Below, in pieces: positions 9,065 to 16,915 of a DNA stretch of 42,974 bases. Location of the stretch: assembly GCA_030433275.1 (NCBI GenBank), contig JAUILK010000029.1, forward strand, positions 1 to 42,974. Reading direction: 5' to 3'. The position numbers and the translations under genes were made by a program. Each line of letters starts with the position of its first letter. Within the stretch, counting starts at the first letter, position 1. Under the pieces are notes generated by a model. The model was not told where the DNA came from, did not search any database, and saw only the letters and a program-made list of their open reading frames with translations. The stretch is from Gammaproteobacteria bacterium. GTDB taxonomy: Bacteria > Pseudomonadota > Gammaproteobacteria > Nitrococcales > Nitrococcaceae.

Positions 9065-10017
9065 CAGTATACTTCTCGAAAACGTCGGCGCAGATAAAAA
9101 CCGATCAGATTGAACAACAGGGTAATCAGGAACAACACCAATCCAGCGGCGAATACCGACTGGTAGGCAATGGAACCATGAGGCAAATCCCCCATAGCCA
9201 TTTGTACGATGTAGGCCGTAATGGTGGCCGCCCCCTCCAGCGGATTGAAGCCGAAATTAGGATTTTGTCCGGCGGCGATGGCAACCACCATCGTCTCCCC
9301 CACCGCACGGGACATACCGAGGATAAAGGCTGCCGTGATCCCCGACAGAGCCGCAGGAATCACCACCTGAGCGGCCACGCGGAAGCGCGAGAAACCGAGC
9401 GCGTAGCCAGCCTCACGCAATCCCATGGGCACGCTACGCATGGCGTCCTCGCTGACTGAGGCCGTATAGGGCAGAATCATGATGCCCATCACCAAACCCG
9501 GCGCCAGCAGGTTGAACCCGGACAACCCTGGGATAACGGTCTGCAACATCGGGGTAAGAAACAGCAGCGCGAAGAAGCCGTAGACTACGGTGGGCACGCC
9601 CTCCAACAGTTCCAAAAACGGCTTGACCGCCTCGCGCAGCTTAGGATTGGCGTATTCGCTGAGGAAGATCGCCAGTCCCAGCCCAGCGGGTATGGCCACC
9701 GCCAACGCAATTCCCGCCACTGTCAGCGTAGCCGATACCAGAGTCATCACCCCGAAATGCGCGTTTTTGAACACCGGCGTCCATTGCGTATCGGTGAGAA
9801 ATTCGCTTAACGGAACCTGCTCGAAAAACGGGATCGAATCACGGATCAGCACATAGACGATGCCGATCGTCACCAGTACCGAAGCCGCCGCTGCGGCGAA
9901 CAGCAACCAAGCGGCCACACGGTTCCAGAACGCTCGGCGACGCAAGAAGGCTTCGCTGGCACCACCGATCAAGCATTCGCTATCGGCATCGACGACAGAT
10001 GATGGGATTGAGGACAT
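9064..10017 (-). CDS. pstC: Phosphate ABC transporter permease PstC
   Basis: The 317-residue product has six membrane helices and the EAA loop [20 protein letters not shown]. It pairs with PstA. The ATG at 10017 is chosen because GGGAG lies eight bases before it; the frame remains open to 10098 but that part overlaps the terminator hairpin between pstS and pstC. The long spacing from pstS (150 bp) contrasts with the tight junctions of pstC-pstA-pstB-phoU and is where pstS is probably uncoupled from the rest of the operon. Confidence 0.94.
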   Translation of the reverse strand: MSSIPSSVVDADSECLIGGASEAFLRRRAFWNRVAAWLLFAAAAASVLVTIGIVYVLIRDSIPFFEQVPLSEFLTDTQWTPVFKNAHFGVMTLVSATLTVAGIALAVAIPAGLGLAIFLSEYANPKLREAVKPFLELLEGVPTVVYGFFALLFLTPMLQTVIPGLSGFNLLAPGLVMGIMILPYTASVSEDAMRSVPMGLREAGYALGFSRFRVAAQVVIPAALSGITAAFILGMSRAVGETMVVAIAAGQNPNFGFNPLEGAATITAYIVQMAMGDLPHGSIAYQSVFAAGLVLFLITLLFNLIGFYLRRRFREVY

Positions 10018-10035
10018 AAAGCACACTCCCGCGAC

Positions 10036-10068
10036 AAAAAAATGTACGAAGCGGCCGATACCGCTTCG
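10036..10068 (-). terminator. Intrinsic terminator between pstS and pstC
   Basis: On the minus strand CGAAGCGG (10061-10068 complement) and CCGCTTCG (10047-10054 complement) form a perfect 8-bp stem around a six-base loop. A four-base gap and then a run of seven T (10036-10042) follow. It lies after pstS and just before the pstC ribosome site. Partial termination here would give excess binding protein over transporter, as is usual for ABC importers. Confidence 0.75.
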
Positions 10069-10084
10069 CACAGCAACGGTTGCG

Positions 10085-10162
10085 CCATCCCTGGCCATCC
10101 CTTCCCATCCCTAGGCCAGCCATCCCTAGCCCTTCCAGTTGTTGTTGTCCAACCATCCCTAG
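10085..10162. repeat. Five short direct repeats (CCATCCCTAG-like) after pstS
   Basis: The plus strand carries CCATCCCT at 10085, 10095, 10105, 10120 and 10153; three copies extend to CCATCCCTAG. The first three are spaced exactly ten bases, about one helical turn. They fill the space between the pstS stop and the pstS-pstC terminator. Their role is unknown; a protein-binding array or an mRNA element are both possible. Confidence 0.7.
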
Positions 10163-10167
10163 CCTTT

Positions 10168-11157
10168 CTAGCCTTTCGGAGTACGGGCCATCAGCTCTTC
10201 GATTCCTACACCCACCTCGGCGCCATGGAACACGGTACCGGTCACGCGATCCTTGAATTTCTTCGCTGCCATGTCATAGGCCTTCTCAGGGAGGGGGACA
10301 TAGCCCACTTCCTTGACCAACGGCGCAGCGTGCTTCTTGTTCATATAGAACTCGACGAACCGGGCAACATGAGGTTTGGTGTCGGCCGAATGCTTGTTCA
10401 CGTAGATGAAAATCGGCCGCGACAACGGCTGGTAGCTGGCGTCCTTGGCATTCGCCACCGACGGAAGCACCGGTTTACCGCCTTTCCAGGAAATCGGCAC
10501 GGCTTTTAACTTATCCTGATTTTCCTCATAGTAGGCCAGCCCAAAAAAACCCAATGCGTTCAAATTATTGGCCACGCCCTGCACCAGTACGTTGTCATCC
10601 TCGCTGGCCGTGAAATCGCCACGGCTCGATTTACCGTTCACGACGGCTTCGACAAAATAGTCATAAGTACCCGAGTCGGTACCGGCACCGAATAACGTCA
10701 ACGAGCGATCCGGAAAGCTCGGGCGCACTTGGCTCCAGCGGGTGATCTTGCCCTGGGCCGCAGGTTGCCAAATCCTTTTCAGCTCGGCCACGCTGAGGTG
10801 ATCGACCCAGTCATTATCGGGGTTGACGACCACCGTCAACGCATCCAATGCCGCCGGCAGTTCGATATACTCGATACCGTTCTGGGCGCAAATTTGTTGC
10901 TCGGAGTCCTTGATCGGGCGCGAGGCATCAGAGATATCGGTGTCGCCGCGGCAGAACTTTTTGAAACCGCCACCGGTTCCGGAAATGCCGACGGTGACCA
11001 TAGTCTTGCCACGCTCGGCCGTCTGAAACTCCTCGGCCACAGCCTCGGTGATGGGGAAGACGGTGCTTGAGCCGTCGACCTTCACCAAATCTCGGGCATG
11101 GCTGGCCACACTCACGATAGCGGTGAGCGACATCACAACGGCAGCAGACTTGATCAT
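10168..11157 (-). CDS. pstS: Periplasmic phosphate-binding protein PstS
   Basis: The 329-residue precursor has a signal peptide (about 1-22, cleavage near SHA-RDL) and the PstS/SphX phosphate-binding core: [18 protein letters not shown] at the start, [20 protein letters not shown] contacting phosphate, and DASRPI. It captures phosphate in the periplasm and delivers it to PstCA. It is first in the operon, with AGAGGAA before its ATG and a candidate Pho box about 60 bp upstream. It belongs to the PstS type with Cys-containing loops (KFC, QQIC) rather than the E. coli type. Confidence 0.95.
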   Translation of the reverse strand: MIKSAAVVMSLTAIVSVASHARDLVKVDGSSTVFPITEAVAEEFQTAERGKTMVTVGISGTGGGFKKFCRGDTDISDASRPIKDSEQQICAQNGIEYIELPAALDALTVVVNPDNDWVDHLSVAELKRIWQPAAQGKITRWSQVRPSFPDRSLTLFGAGTDSGTYDYFVEAVVNGKSSRGDFTASEDDNVLVQGVANNLNALGFFGLAYYEENQDKLKAVPISWKGGKPVLPSVANAKDASYQPLSRPIFIYVNKHSADTKPHVARFVEFYMNKKHAAPLVKEVGYVPLPEKAYDMAAKKFKDRVTGTVFHGAEVGVGIEELMARTPKG

Positions 11158-11217
11158 GATTTCCTCTAAATAAAACGCGATCTCAGCATGAACCGCCGCT
11201 TATCTTGCAGTCGCAAA

Positions 11218-11235
11218 ATGACATAAAAATGAAAA
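11218..11235 (-). promoter_or_regulatory. Candidate Pho box upstream of pstS
   Basis: On the minus strand TTTTCAT-TTTT-ATGTCAT forms two 7-bp direct repeats with a 4-bp spacer, matching the PhoB half-site CTGTCAT at five and six of seven bases. A third, weaker half-site (5/7) lies at 11240-11246 in register. The box lies 61 bp before the pstS ATG, as expected for a PhoB-activated promoter where it replaces the -35. Confidence 0.6.
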
Positions 11236-11355
11236 ATTTATTACTGATTTATGATGATGATCACGGGGCATGCAGAGACGAGCTCGATTCAGCTAAAGAG
11301 AATCCGCCGCCCTGGTGTGTGGGTAAGATAAGGGATGGAGCGAACCGGCTCGGAG

Positions 11356-11868
11356 CTATTCAAGCTCACGCGGACGAATGAGCGCGAGCAATCTTGCGCA
11401 ACCGCGCTCGAGTCGAGCCCAGTCATCAGGCATCGCAAGATGCGCGAGCGCGGCGGTTGGCAAGGGGGGAGATTGCGATTCAGCGGGAATGGATTGCCCC
11501 GTCAGGTGCGCCACCAACTCCTCGCAGCCCGGATTGTGACCGACGAGCATCACTCGGGTAGCCTCGGGATCACTCTCGGCGAGCACGTTGAGCAGAGTGC
11601 CGATATCGGCCTCATAAATGGCCTCTCGATAGGAGATGAGCTCGGCAGGAAGCCCCGCCTGGCGACACAGACCCAAAGCCGTCTGTTTGGTGCGCAGCGC
11701 CGGTGAGCTGAGAATGCGATCCGGCCAGCGTTTCTGCTCGCACAACCAACGACCCATGCGCTTGACGGCTTTGCGCCCGCGCTTGGCCAGCGGACGATCG
11801 AAGTCACGGGCTGCTTTGCTGCCCCAGTCCGATTTGCCGTGGCGAAGCACAAGTAACTCGCGTGACAT
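11356..11868 (-). CDS. sixA: SixA-type phosphohistidine phosphatase
   Basis: The 170-residue product is a short histidine-phosphatase-family protein: catalytic LRHGKSDW near the N-terminus (RHG, residues 9-11), SSPALRTKQTA, and the second catalytic histidine in LVGHNPGCEEL. SixA enzymes remove phosphate from histidine in phosphotransfer proteins. The ATG at 11868 (MSRELLVLRHG) fits the family; a longer frame to 11943 adds an unlikely N-terminus. Its 5' part and upstream flank are duplicated, in decayed form, in front of ppx at 16682-16915. That duplication and the remnant of a ppx start upstream suggest that sixA and ppx were once divergent neighbours here. Confidence 0.9.
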   Translation of the reverse strand: MSRELLVLRHGKSDWGSKAARDFDRPLAKRGRKAVKRMGRWLCEQKRWPDRILSSPALRTKQTALGLCRQAGLPAELISYREAIYEADIGTLLNVLAESDPEATRVMLVGHNPGCEELVAHLTGQSIPAESQSPPLPTAALAHLAMPDDWARLERGCARLLALIRPRELE

Positions 11869-11954
11869 GGCGGTTTCGGTTCCAAGCAGAATCGCACAAC
11901 AAGCGAGGGTACACCGTAAGCCTCGCGCAGGAAGGTGGGTCATTGCAAGGGTTT

Positions 11955-12048
11955 ATGGTTGCCGAAGCGGAACTCTCCAGTGGGGGAACATCCGCTTGCG
12001 ATGCCAGATACCCGTGAATAGAAGGTCGATGGCTACAATGATCGCAGC
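11955..12048 (+). pseudogene. Relic of the 5' end of a ppx gene
   Basis: The sequence around 11942-11962 (TTGCAAGGGTTTATGGTTGCC) is almost identical to the start region of ppx (16905-16925), including ATGGTTGCC. The frame from ATG 11955 then diverges and stops at 12017. A short match, TGATCGCAGC, recurs at 12039 and at codon 24-27 of ppx (16986). Together with the neighbouring sixA it mirrors the ppx side, where sixA is the decayed partner. The rest of the gap to 12172 holds only a small hairpin, CCCTTG-GAAC-CAAGGG (12141-12156), with no good U-tract. Confidence 0.5.
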
Positions 12049-12172
12049 ACACGCTCACGAGCCAGCGCGCCGACGAGCTCCGCCGCTGAGAGCGTGTCTC
12101 AAACCCGCAAGCCTTCGATAAACCCGGAACGACAGGTCACCCCTTGGAACCAAGGGTCGTTTGCCAGAAAAC

Positions 12173-12802
12173 CTACCTAGACTTCATGAGCAGAATCCAC
12201 TTCTTACCCGCATTGTCCCAGGAATCCTTGACCATACCGCGCTTTGCACGCTCCCTATAACCGCATCGCTCGTACAGCCGGCGAGCACCAATATTAGCAT
12301 CCGAGACGATGATACTGAGTCCGTTCCGTCGCGAGCCTCCCGCTAGCCGCTCCGCGATCCGGAGCAAATCCGATCCGTATCCCTTGCCACGGTAATCTGG
12401 ATACACCGCCAGCACGTTGACATACCAGGTCCCGGCCGCGAGATCTTCGAGCTGTTGCAACGGCACGAACATGGCTGGCAGGTCATCGTAGACCGACGGG
12501 GCCGGCTCATCCGCTAGTGGGTAGCCGACGAGGCAGGCGACCACACGGCCGTCGGCTTCCCTGACGATGGTATTGCGGTAAGAAAAGGCTCCAATGTCCC
12601 GACTCGCGCGCCGCCGTCCGACGTCCCAGGGCGATTGTTCCGGCTCCGCCATGTTCGTCCAAAGATACAGCGGCAATCCTTCGCCGGCGTAGTTGACCAG
12701 TTCCGCCATGGCCTCGGCGTCCGCAGGCGTTGCTGCGCGGTACGGAGGCAGAAACGGCGGCCGGCGCGGGTTACCGGTCGATATCCTGCCGATAGTAGCC
12801 AT
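12173..12802 (-). CDS. GNAT family N-acetyltransferase
   Basis: This 209-residue protein has a GNAT core: acetyl-CoA-binding motif A VYPDYRGKGYGSDLL (the RGKGYG pyrophosphate loop) and motif B ANIGARRLYERCGY. The opening YRAATPADAEAMAELVNYA is also typical. The acceptor substrate is unknown. The gene follows the hydroxylase gene directly (TAAATG junction, with GAGGTCA as ribosome site), so both are made from one message and are presumably controlled by the divergent TetR protein. Confidence 0.88.
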   Translation of the reverse strand: MATIGRISTGNPRRPPFLPPYRAATPADAEAMAELVNYAGEGLPLYLWTNMAEPEQSPWDVGRRRASRDIGAFSYRNTIVREADGRVVACLVGYPLADEPAPSVYDDLPAMFVPLQQLEDLAAGTWYVNVLAVYPDYRGKGYGSDLLRIAERLAGGSRRNGLSIIVSDANIGARRLYERCGYRERAKRGMVKDSWDNAGKKWILLMKSR

Positions 12803-13588
12803 TTACGTGACCTCCTTGAGCGGAGCTGATTCGGCACTGTCCGGCCTCACCACGTCTCTAAAGGTCAGCATGGCGATGATTCGCCTCGAGGCGCCATGGT
12901 AAAAACCGATGTCCATCTCATAGCCCCGCGGGTTGCGAAACGTTCCGAAGACCATGTCGAAGACCGGCATGTCTGCGTAATTGTAGCGGTGCAGGCCGCG
13001 CCCGTGATGGATTGTGTGGCTCTCCGGGCGCTGCACTATATAGCCGAACCATCGCGGTGTCCTGATGTTCGCGTGCTGGAAAATAGCCATAAACATGGAC
13101 GCGAACAAAAACAACGTAATTGCCTCGGGCCCGAGGCCGACCACCAGCGAGAGACTCAGGCTGCTCAGGAACGTAAAAGCCGCCATGTCGAGAGGGCTGA
13201 AATAGAATGCGCCATAGGTGTCGAGCCGTTCGGCGCTGTGGTGCATCTGGTGGAAGCTGCGCCAGAGCCAGTCCGTTTGGTGCATTGTTCGATGCCACGT
13301 ATAGAGCAACGCGTTATAGACCAGCAGGCCAATGACTGCGCCCGGCACAGCGCTGACGGCACTCAACTCGAACAGCTGATACTCCGCCAGATACCCATCC
13401 CAAAGCATCGGCAGATACGCTGACAGGTAGAAATAAACGGCGAACGAGCCGAGCCCACACATCCGCCAACCAGCGACCCTAGGCAATACCCGAGCCGGGA
13501 AAAGCGCCTCCCACAACATGAGAAATCCGTAAAGTGCGAGGACACCGAGCGAGATCGGATCCAACAAGATCTCCAAAGGCGTTGGCAT
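12803..13588 (-). CDS. Membrane di-iron fatty acid hydroxylase / sterol desaturase family protein
   Basis: The 261-residue product has four or more membrane helices and the histidine clusters of the family: HRTMH, HQMHH and HTIHHGRGLHRYNY, which bind two irons on the cytoplasmic face. Members insert hydroxyl groups or double bonds into sterols, fatty acyl chains or carotenoids using O2. The substrate here cannot be predicted. ATG 13588 has AAGGGTGA at good distance and is preferred over GTG 13597. It heads a two-gene unit with the acetyltransferase and is divergent from a TetR regulator across an AT-rich 223-bp gap. Confidence 0.9.
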   Translation of the reverse strand: MPTPLEILLDPISLGVLALYGFLMLWEALFPARVLPRVAGWRMCGLGSFAVYFYLSAYLPMLWDGYLAEYQLFELSAVSAVPGAVIGLLVYNALLYTWHRTMHQTDWLWRSFHQMHHSAERLDTYGAFYFSPLDMAAFTFLSSLSLSLVVGLGPEAITLFLFASMFMAIFQHANIRTPRWFGYIVQRPESHTIHHGRGLHRYNYADMPVFDMVFGTFRNPRGYEMDIGFYHGASRRIIAMLTFRDVVRPDSAESAPLKEVT

Positions 13589-13629
13589 GATCGTCACCCT
13601 TATTCCGAGGTACTTGAGAAGCCGGAAAG

Positions 13630-13647
13630 ATACCGACCAGTTAGTAT
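13630..13647. promoter_or_regulatory. Candidate TetR operator between hydroxylase and regulator genes
   Basis: An imperfect 18-bp dyad (ATACCGACCAGTTAGTAT) conserves ATAC..AC..GT..GTAT symmetrically and resembles TetR/AcrR-type operators. It lies 42 bp before the hydroxylase ATG. A second symmetric patch, overlapping GATCTAGATC and CTAGATCTAG palindromes, is at 13670-13682. Either could be bound by the divergent TetR protein. Confidence 0.4.
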
Positions 13648-13811
13648 TAAATAGGCTATGATACGATCTGATCTAGATCTAGTAGACAACCGGTACTTTT
13701 TGTAGAATTTTTATTTTTATTAATTTAATCAAAATATTGAAATATAACTCTGTGATCATTCCAGTCTCGAAAAACCCCAAGCTAGAAAAAACCATACGGT
13801 AGGTATAGCAA

Positions 13812-14426
13812 ATGGCGGCAAAAGGCGAGCAGACGCGCGAACATATCCTTGCGACGGCCGAGAAGTTGATCCTGCAGCGGGGTTACTCGGGCACATCGAT
13901 CGAGCGGATCATCAGCGAGTCGGGCATCACGAAGGGCGGTTTTTTCTACCACTTCGACGGTAAAAACGACCTAGCAAAGCACCTGATTCTCCGTTATCTG
14001 GAACAAGACGCCGTTTTCTTCAACGGCCTACTCGAGCGCGCACGCGCTCTCACGGAGGATCCGCTGCAGCAGTTGTTGATCTTCCTGAAGCTGATGGGAG
14101 AAGCCATGACGGATCTGCCCGGATCACACCCGGGATGCCTCGTCGCGTCATTTACCTACGAGTCACACCAGTTCGATGCAGAGGTGCGCCGACTCAATGC
14201 CGAGGGCATTTTGTCGTGGCGCCGCATTTTCATTGAACAACTGACGGAGATCATCGAAAAATATCCGATGAAAATCGAGCTGCCGCTCGATAATCTCGCC
14301 GACATGCTCACCTCGATCATCGAAGGCGGCATCGTCATATCGCGCTGCCTCGACGACAAGAACGTCTTACCGAACCAGATTTTGCAGTTTCGCAACTACA
14401 TCCGGCTGCTCTTCGAAGACGCCTAG
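13812..14426 (+). CDS. TetR/AcrR family transcriptional regulator
   Basis: The 204-residue protein starts with a TetR DNA-binding domain: REHILATAEKLILQRGYSGTS, with the helix-turn-helix at about 28-47 ending GGFFYHFDGKNDL. The C-terminal ligand/dimer domain is all-helical and contains GCLVASFTYE, found in TetR proteins related to AcuR/NemR-like reductive-stress or aldehyde sensors (family impression only). It is divergent from the hydroxylase-acetyltransferase unit and is its most likely repressor. AGGT lies seven bases before the ATG. The ligand is unknown. Confidence 0.92.
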   Translation: MAAKGEQTREHILATAEKLILQRGYSGTSIERIISESGITKGGFFYHFDGKNDLAKHLILRYLEQDAVFFNGLLERARALTEDPLQQLLIFLKLMGEAMTDLPGSHPGCLVASFTYESHQFDAEVRRLNAEGILSWRRIFIEQLTEIIEKYPMKIELPLDNLADMLTSIIEGGIVISRCLDDKNVLPNQILQFRNYIRLLFEDA

Positions 14427-14613
14427 CCGTGCCCGACAGCGGCGTCCCACACGAAATCAGCGCACCTATAGCCCCGCAAAGAACAGCTGAAACCAGAGCT
14501 AGAGGAAGGCAAGTTTAGGACCACAAACACAGGGTAAATCTAACAAGATGCCACGCTCAAAAAACTACCGACCGAGCACACCAAGGACACAAAATCACCC
14601 TTCCGCCACTCGT

Positions 14614-14631
14614 TTGTCACACCGCTGTCAT
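14614..14631 (+). promoter_or_regulatory. Near-consensus Pho box upstream of phoX
   Basis: TTGTCAC-ACCG-CTGTCAT gives two PhoB half-sites (six and seven of seven matches) with the canonical 4-bp spacer, 65 bp before the phoX ATG. A weak -10-like GATAGA lies about ten bases downstream. Nothing else is supported in the 14427-14695 gap. Confidence 0.75.
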
Positions 14632-14695
14632 GATTGCGATAGAACATGATGTCTGGCGGACCTACCCCGCCGGCAGTTGAGCCGGGCCGATAGCC

Positions 14696-16675
14696 ATGAA
14701 CCATCCGTTTGATGAAGGCCTGCGACACAGACAGGTGCTCAAGCGTTCGGACGACGTATCGACCAACCCGACTGGTCACCCGACTTTCGGTGACCTCGTC
14801 ACCCGTCGCATGGGACGCCGGGAATTTCTCAGGGGTACTCTGGCGGTTTCCGCCGCAGCCGGCGCGCTGACGATGAATCCGGCGCTGTGCTTCCGTGTGC
14901 GCGCCGCCAAACCGGATACCCCCGCCGGGCAATTCGGCTTCCCAGAACTCAACGCAGGTATCGATACCACCCACCACGTGGCCGCGGGGTATGACGCCGA
15001 TGTTCTGATCCGGTGGGGTGATCCGGTGCTCCCCGGTGCGCCGGCGTTCGATCCGATGCAGCAATCAGCCGATGCCCAGGAATGGCAATTCGGCTACAAC
15101 AACGACTACATTGGCTATGTGCCACTGCCGTTAAGCAGCGGCAACCCCGCCCACGGATTGCTGTGCGTCAATCATGAGTACACCAATGAGGAGCTCATGT
15201 TCCCCAACTACGCGGGGGATACCGCCGAGACGGTCGAAATCGAAATGGCCGCACACGGCGCCAGCATAGTGGAAGTACGCCGCTCTGCCGATGGCAAATG
15301 GCAGTATGTGCCGAATAGCCGCTTCAATCGTCGAATCTCGCCGCGCCGCACCACCATCGAGCTCTCCGGTCCGGCGGCCGGCCACACCCGGCTCAAGACC
15401 ACCGCAGACCCCAGTGCCCGGCGAGTGGCGGGGACGCTGAACAACTGCGGCGGCGGACTGACCGCCTGGGGAACCTACCTCATCGCCGAAGAGAATTTCC
15501 ATGGTTATTTTGGCGGCCGACTGCCGACGGACCACCCTGAGCAGCGCAATCACCGGCGCTACGGGGTGCCCGGCGGCGCATACGGCTGGCATCACTACCA
15601 CCAACGCTTCGATGTCGGTCAGGAACCCAATGAGCCCAACCGCTTTGGTTGGATCGTAGAAGTGGACCCCTATGATCCGAACACCTCCCCCGTCAAGCGC
15701 ACCGCGCTCGGCCGTTTCAAACATGAAGGCGCGGCGACTTTGCTAAACGCCGATGGCCGGGTCGTCGTCTACATGGGCGATGATCAGTGCTTCGAGTACG
15801 TCTATAAGTTCGTCACCCGCGGGCGTTTCGACTCCGGCGATCGCGCGGCCAACCGCGATCTGCTCGACAACGGCACACTCTTCGTAGCGAAATTTAACGA
15901 GGACGGGACGCTCGAGTGGCTGCCACTGGTATTCGGCAACGGCGCTTTAATCCCCGAGAGCGGCTTTCACAGCCAGGCCGACGTGGTCATCGAAGCGCGT
16001 CGCGCCGCTGACCTGCTCGGCGCCACACCCATGGATCGGCCCGAGGACGTCGAAGCCAACCCGAAGACGGGCAAGGTCTACATCATGCTCAGCAACAACT
16101 CAAAGCGTACGCCGCAGGACGCCCATGCCGCAAACCCCCGCGGCCCCAACCCCTACGGTCATATCGTCGAGCTTACCCCGGAGAGCGGCGACCACGGGGC
16201 TATTCGCGGCCATTGGGATCTGTTGGTGGTCTGCGGTGATCCGAGCAAGCCCGATTGCGCGGCGCTCTGGCATCCGAAGGTCACCGGCAATGGTTGGTTT
16301 ACCGACCCGGATAACTGCGCCGTAGACAACCGTGGCCGCCTTTGGATCGCCACCGATGACAATAGCGCCACAACGACCGGGCGCAGCAACGGCATCTGGG
16401 CGATCGAGACCGACGGCGATCTGCGGGGATTGCCGCGGCATTTCTTCCGCGTGCCCGCCGGAGCGGAACTTTGCGGTCCGGCGTTCAGCCCAGACGATGA
16501 AACGCTTTTCCTGGCCGTCCAGCACCCGGCGGACAATGGCGAACAGTGGCCGGTATTCGCTCGCAAATCCACCTTCGAGGACCCGTCCACCCGCTGGCCC
16601 GATTTCCGGCCGGAGATCCCCCCACGTCCCTCCGTGGTCGTGGTGACCAAGCAAGGCGGTGGCAAAATCGGTTAA
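14696..16675 (+). CDS. phoX: PhoX family alkaline phosphatase (DUF839), Tat-exported
   Basis: This 659-residue protein is a PhoX-type phosphatase. A twin-arginine signal, GRREFLRG (about 40-47), precedes a hydrophobic stretch, so it is exported folded. The beta-propeller body shows family motifs such as LLCVNHEYTNEEL, NNCGGGLTAWGTYLIAEENF, GWIVEVDPYDP, YMGDDQCFEYVYKF and DRPEDVEANPKTGKVY, which supply acidic residues for the Ca/Fe cofactor. PhoX releases phosphate from many phosphomonoesters in the periplasm. The strong Pho box upstream indicates induction at low phosphate, in step with pstS. The stretch after it (16676-16829) is a sixA relic. ATG 14696 lacks a strong ribosome site, so the N-terminus is less certain. 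Confidence 0.93.
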   Translation: MNHPFDEGLRHRQVLKRSDDVSTNPTGHPTFGDLVTRRMGRREFLRGTLAVSAAAGALTMNPALCFRVRAAKPDTPAGQFGFPELNAGIDTTHHVAAGYDADVLIRWGDPVLPGAPAFDPMQQSADAQEWQFGYNNDYIGYVPLPLSSGNPAHGLLCVNHEYTNEELMFPNYAGDTAETVEIEMAAHGASIVEVRRSADGKWQYVPNSRFNRRISPRRTTIELSGPAAGHTRLKTTADPSARRVAGTLNNCGGGLTAWGTYLIAEENFHGYFGGRLPTDHPEQRNHRRYGVPGGAYGWHHYHQRFDVGQEPNEPNRFGWIVEVDPYDPNTSPVKRTALGRFKHEGAATLLNADGRVVVYMGDDQCFEYVYKFVTRGRFDSGDRAANRDLLDNGTLFVAKFNEDGTLEWLPLVFGNGALIPESGFHSQADVVIEARRAADLLGATPMDRPEDVEANPKTGKVYIMLSNNSKRTPQDAHAANPRGPNPYGHIVELTPESGDHGAIRGHWDLLVVCGDPSKPDCAALWHPKVTGNGWFTDPDNCAVDNRGRLWIATDDNSATTTGRSNGIWAIETDGDLRGLPRHFFRVPAGAELCGPAFSPDDETLFLAVQHPADNGEQWPVFARKSTFEDPSTRWPDFRPEIPPRPSVVVVTKQGGGKIG

Positions 16676-16681
16676 CCCGCT

Positions 16682-16829
16682 TGGCGAAACAGCCTCGAAG
16701 CCGTCTGCATGGCGCACAGCGCCGGCGAGCCGAAAATGCGATTTGGTCCGCGCTCGGATCGAGATCGCCGACCGCCTTGCAGTCCCCGCCGGATTCGCAC
16801 CGGCGAAGCATAGCCAACTCGGCTGAGAT
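16682..16829 (-). pseudogene. Decayed copy of the 5' half of sixA
   Basis: Read on the minus strand, the sequence matches sixA (11666-11868) in pieces. ISAELAMLRRCESG corresponds to MSRELLVLRHGKSDWG, and after a deletion of about 65 bp and a frame change PNRIFGSPALCAMQTASRLF corresponds to PDRILSSPALRTKQTALGLC. The start ATG is now ATC (16827-16829) and the catalytic RHG is RRC, so it is dead. The flank from 16830 to 16925 also matches the flank of intact sixA (for example GTTTATGGTTGCC), leading straight into ppx. Confidence 0.75.
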
Positions 16830-16915
16830 GGCGGTTTCGATTCCAAGCGAAACCGCACTACAATCGAGGACGCGGCGTCGCGCCTCCCGCAGAACCTTGG
16901 TTATTGCAAGCGTTT

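Noticed and set aside
12141-12156. CCCTTG-GAAC-CAAGGG hairpin as terminator for the acetyltransferase gene
   Set aside because: Six-base stem with no U-tract on the minus strand and only TCGTTT on the plus strand; too weak to call.
14540-15064. Minus-strand frame of 174 codons over the phoX start
   Set aside because: No recognisable protein; it covers the Pho box and the phoX signal peptide region, which are both well supported.
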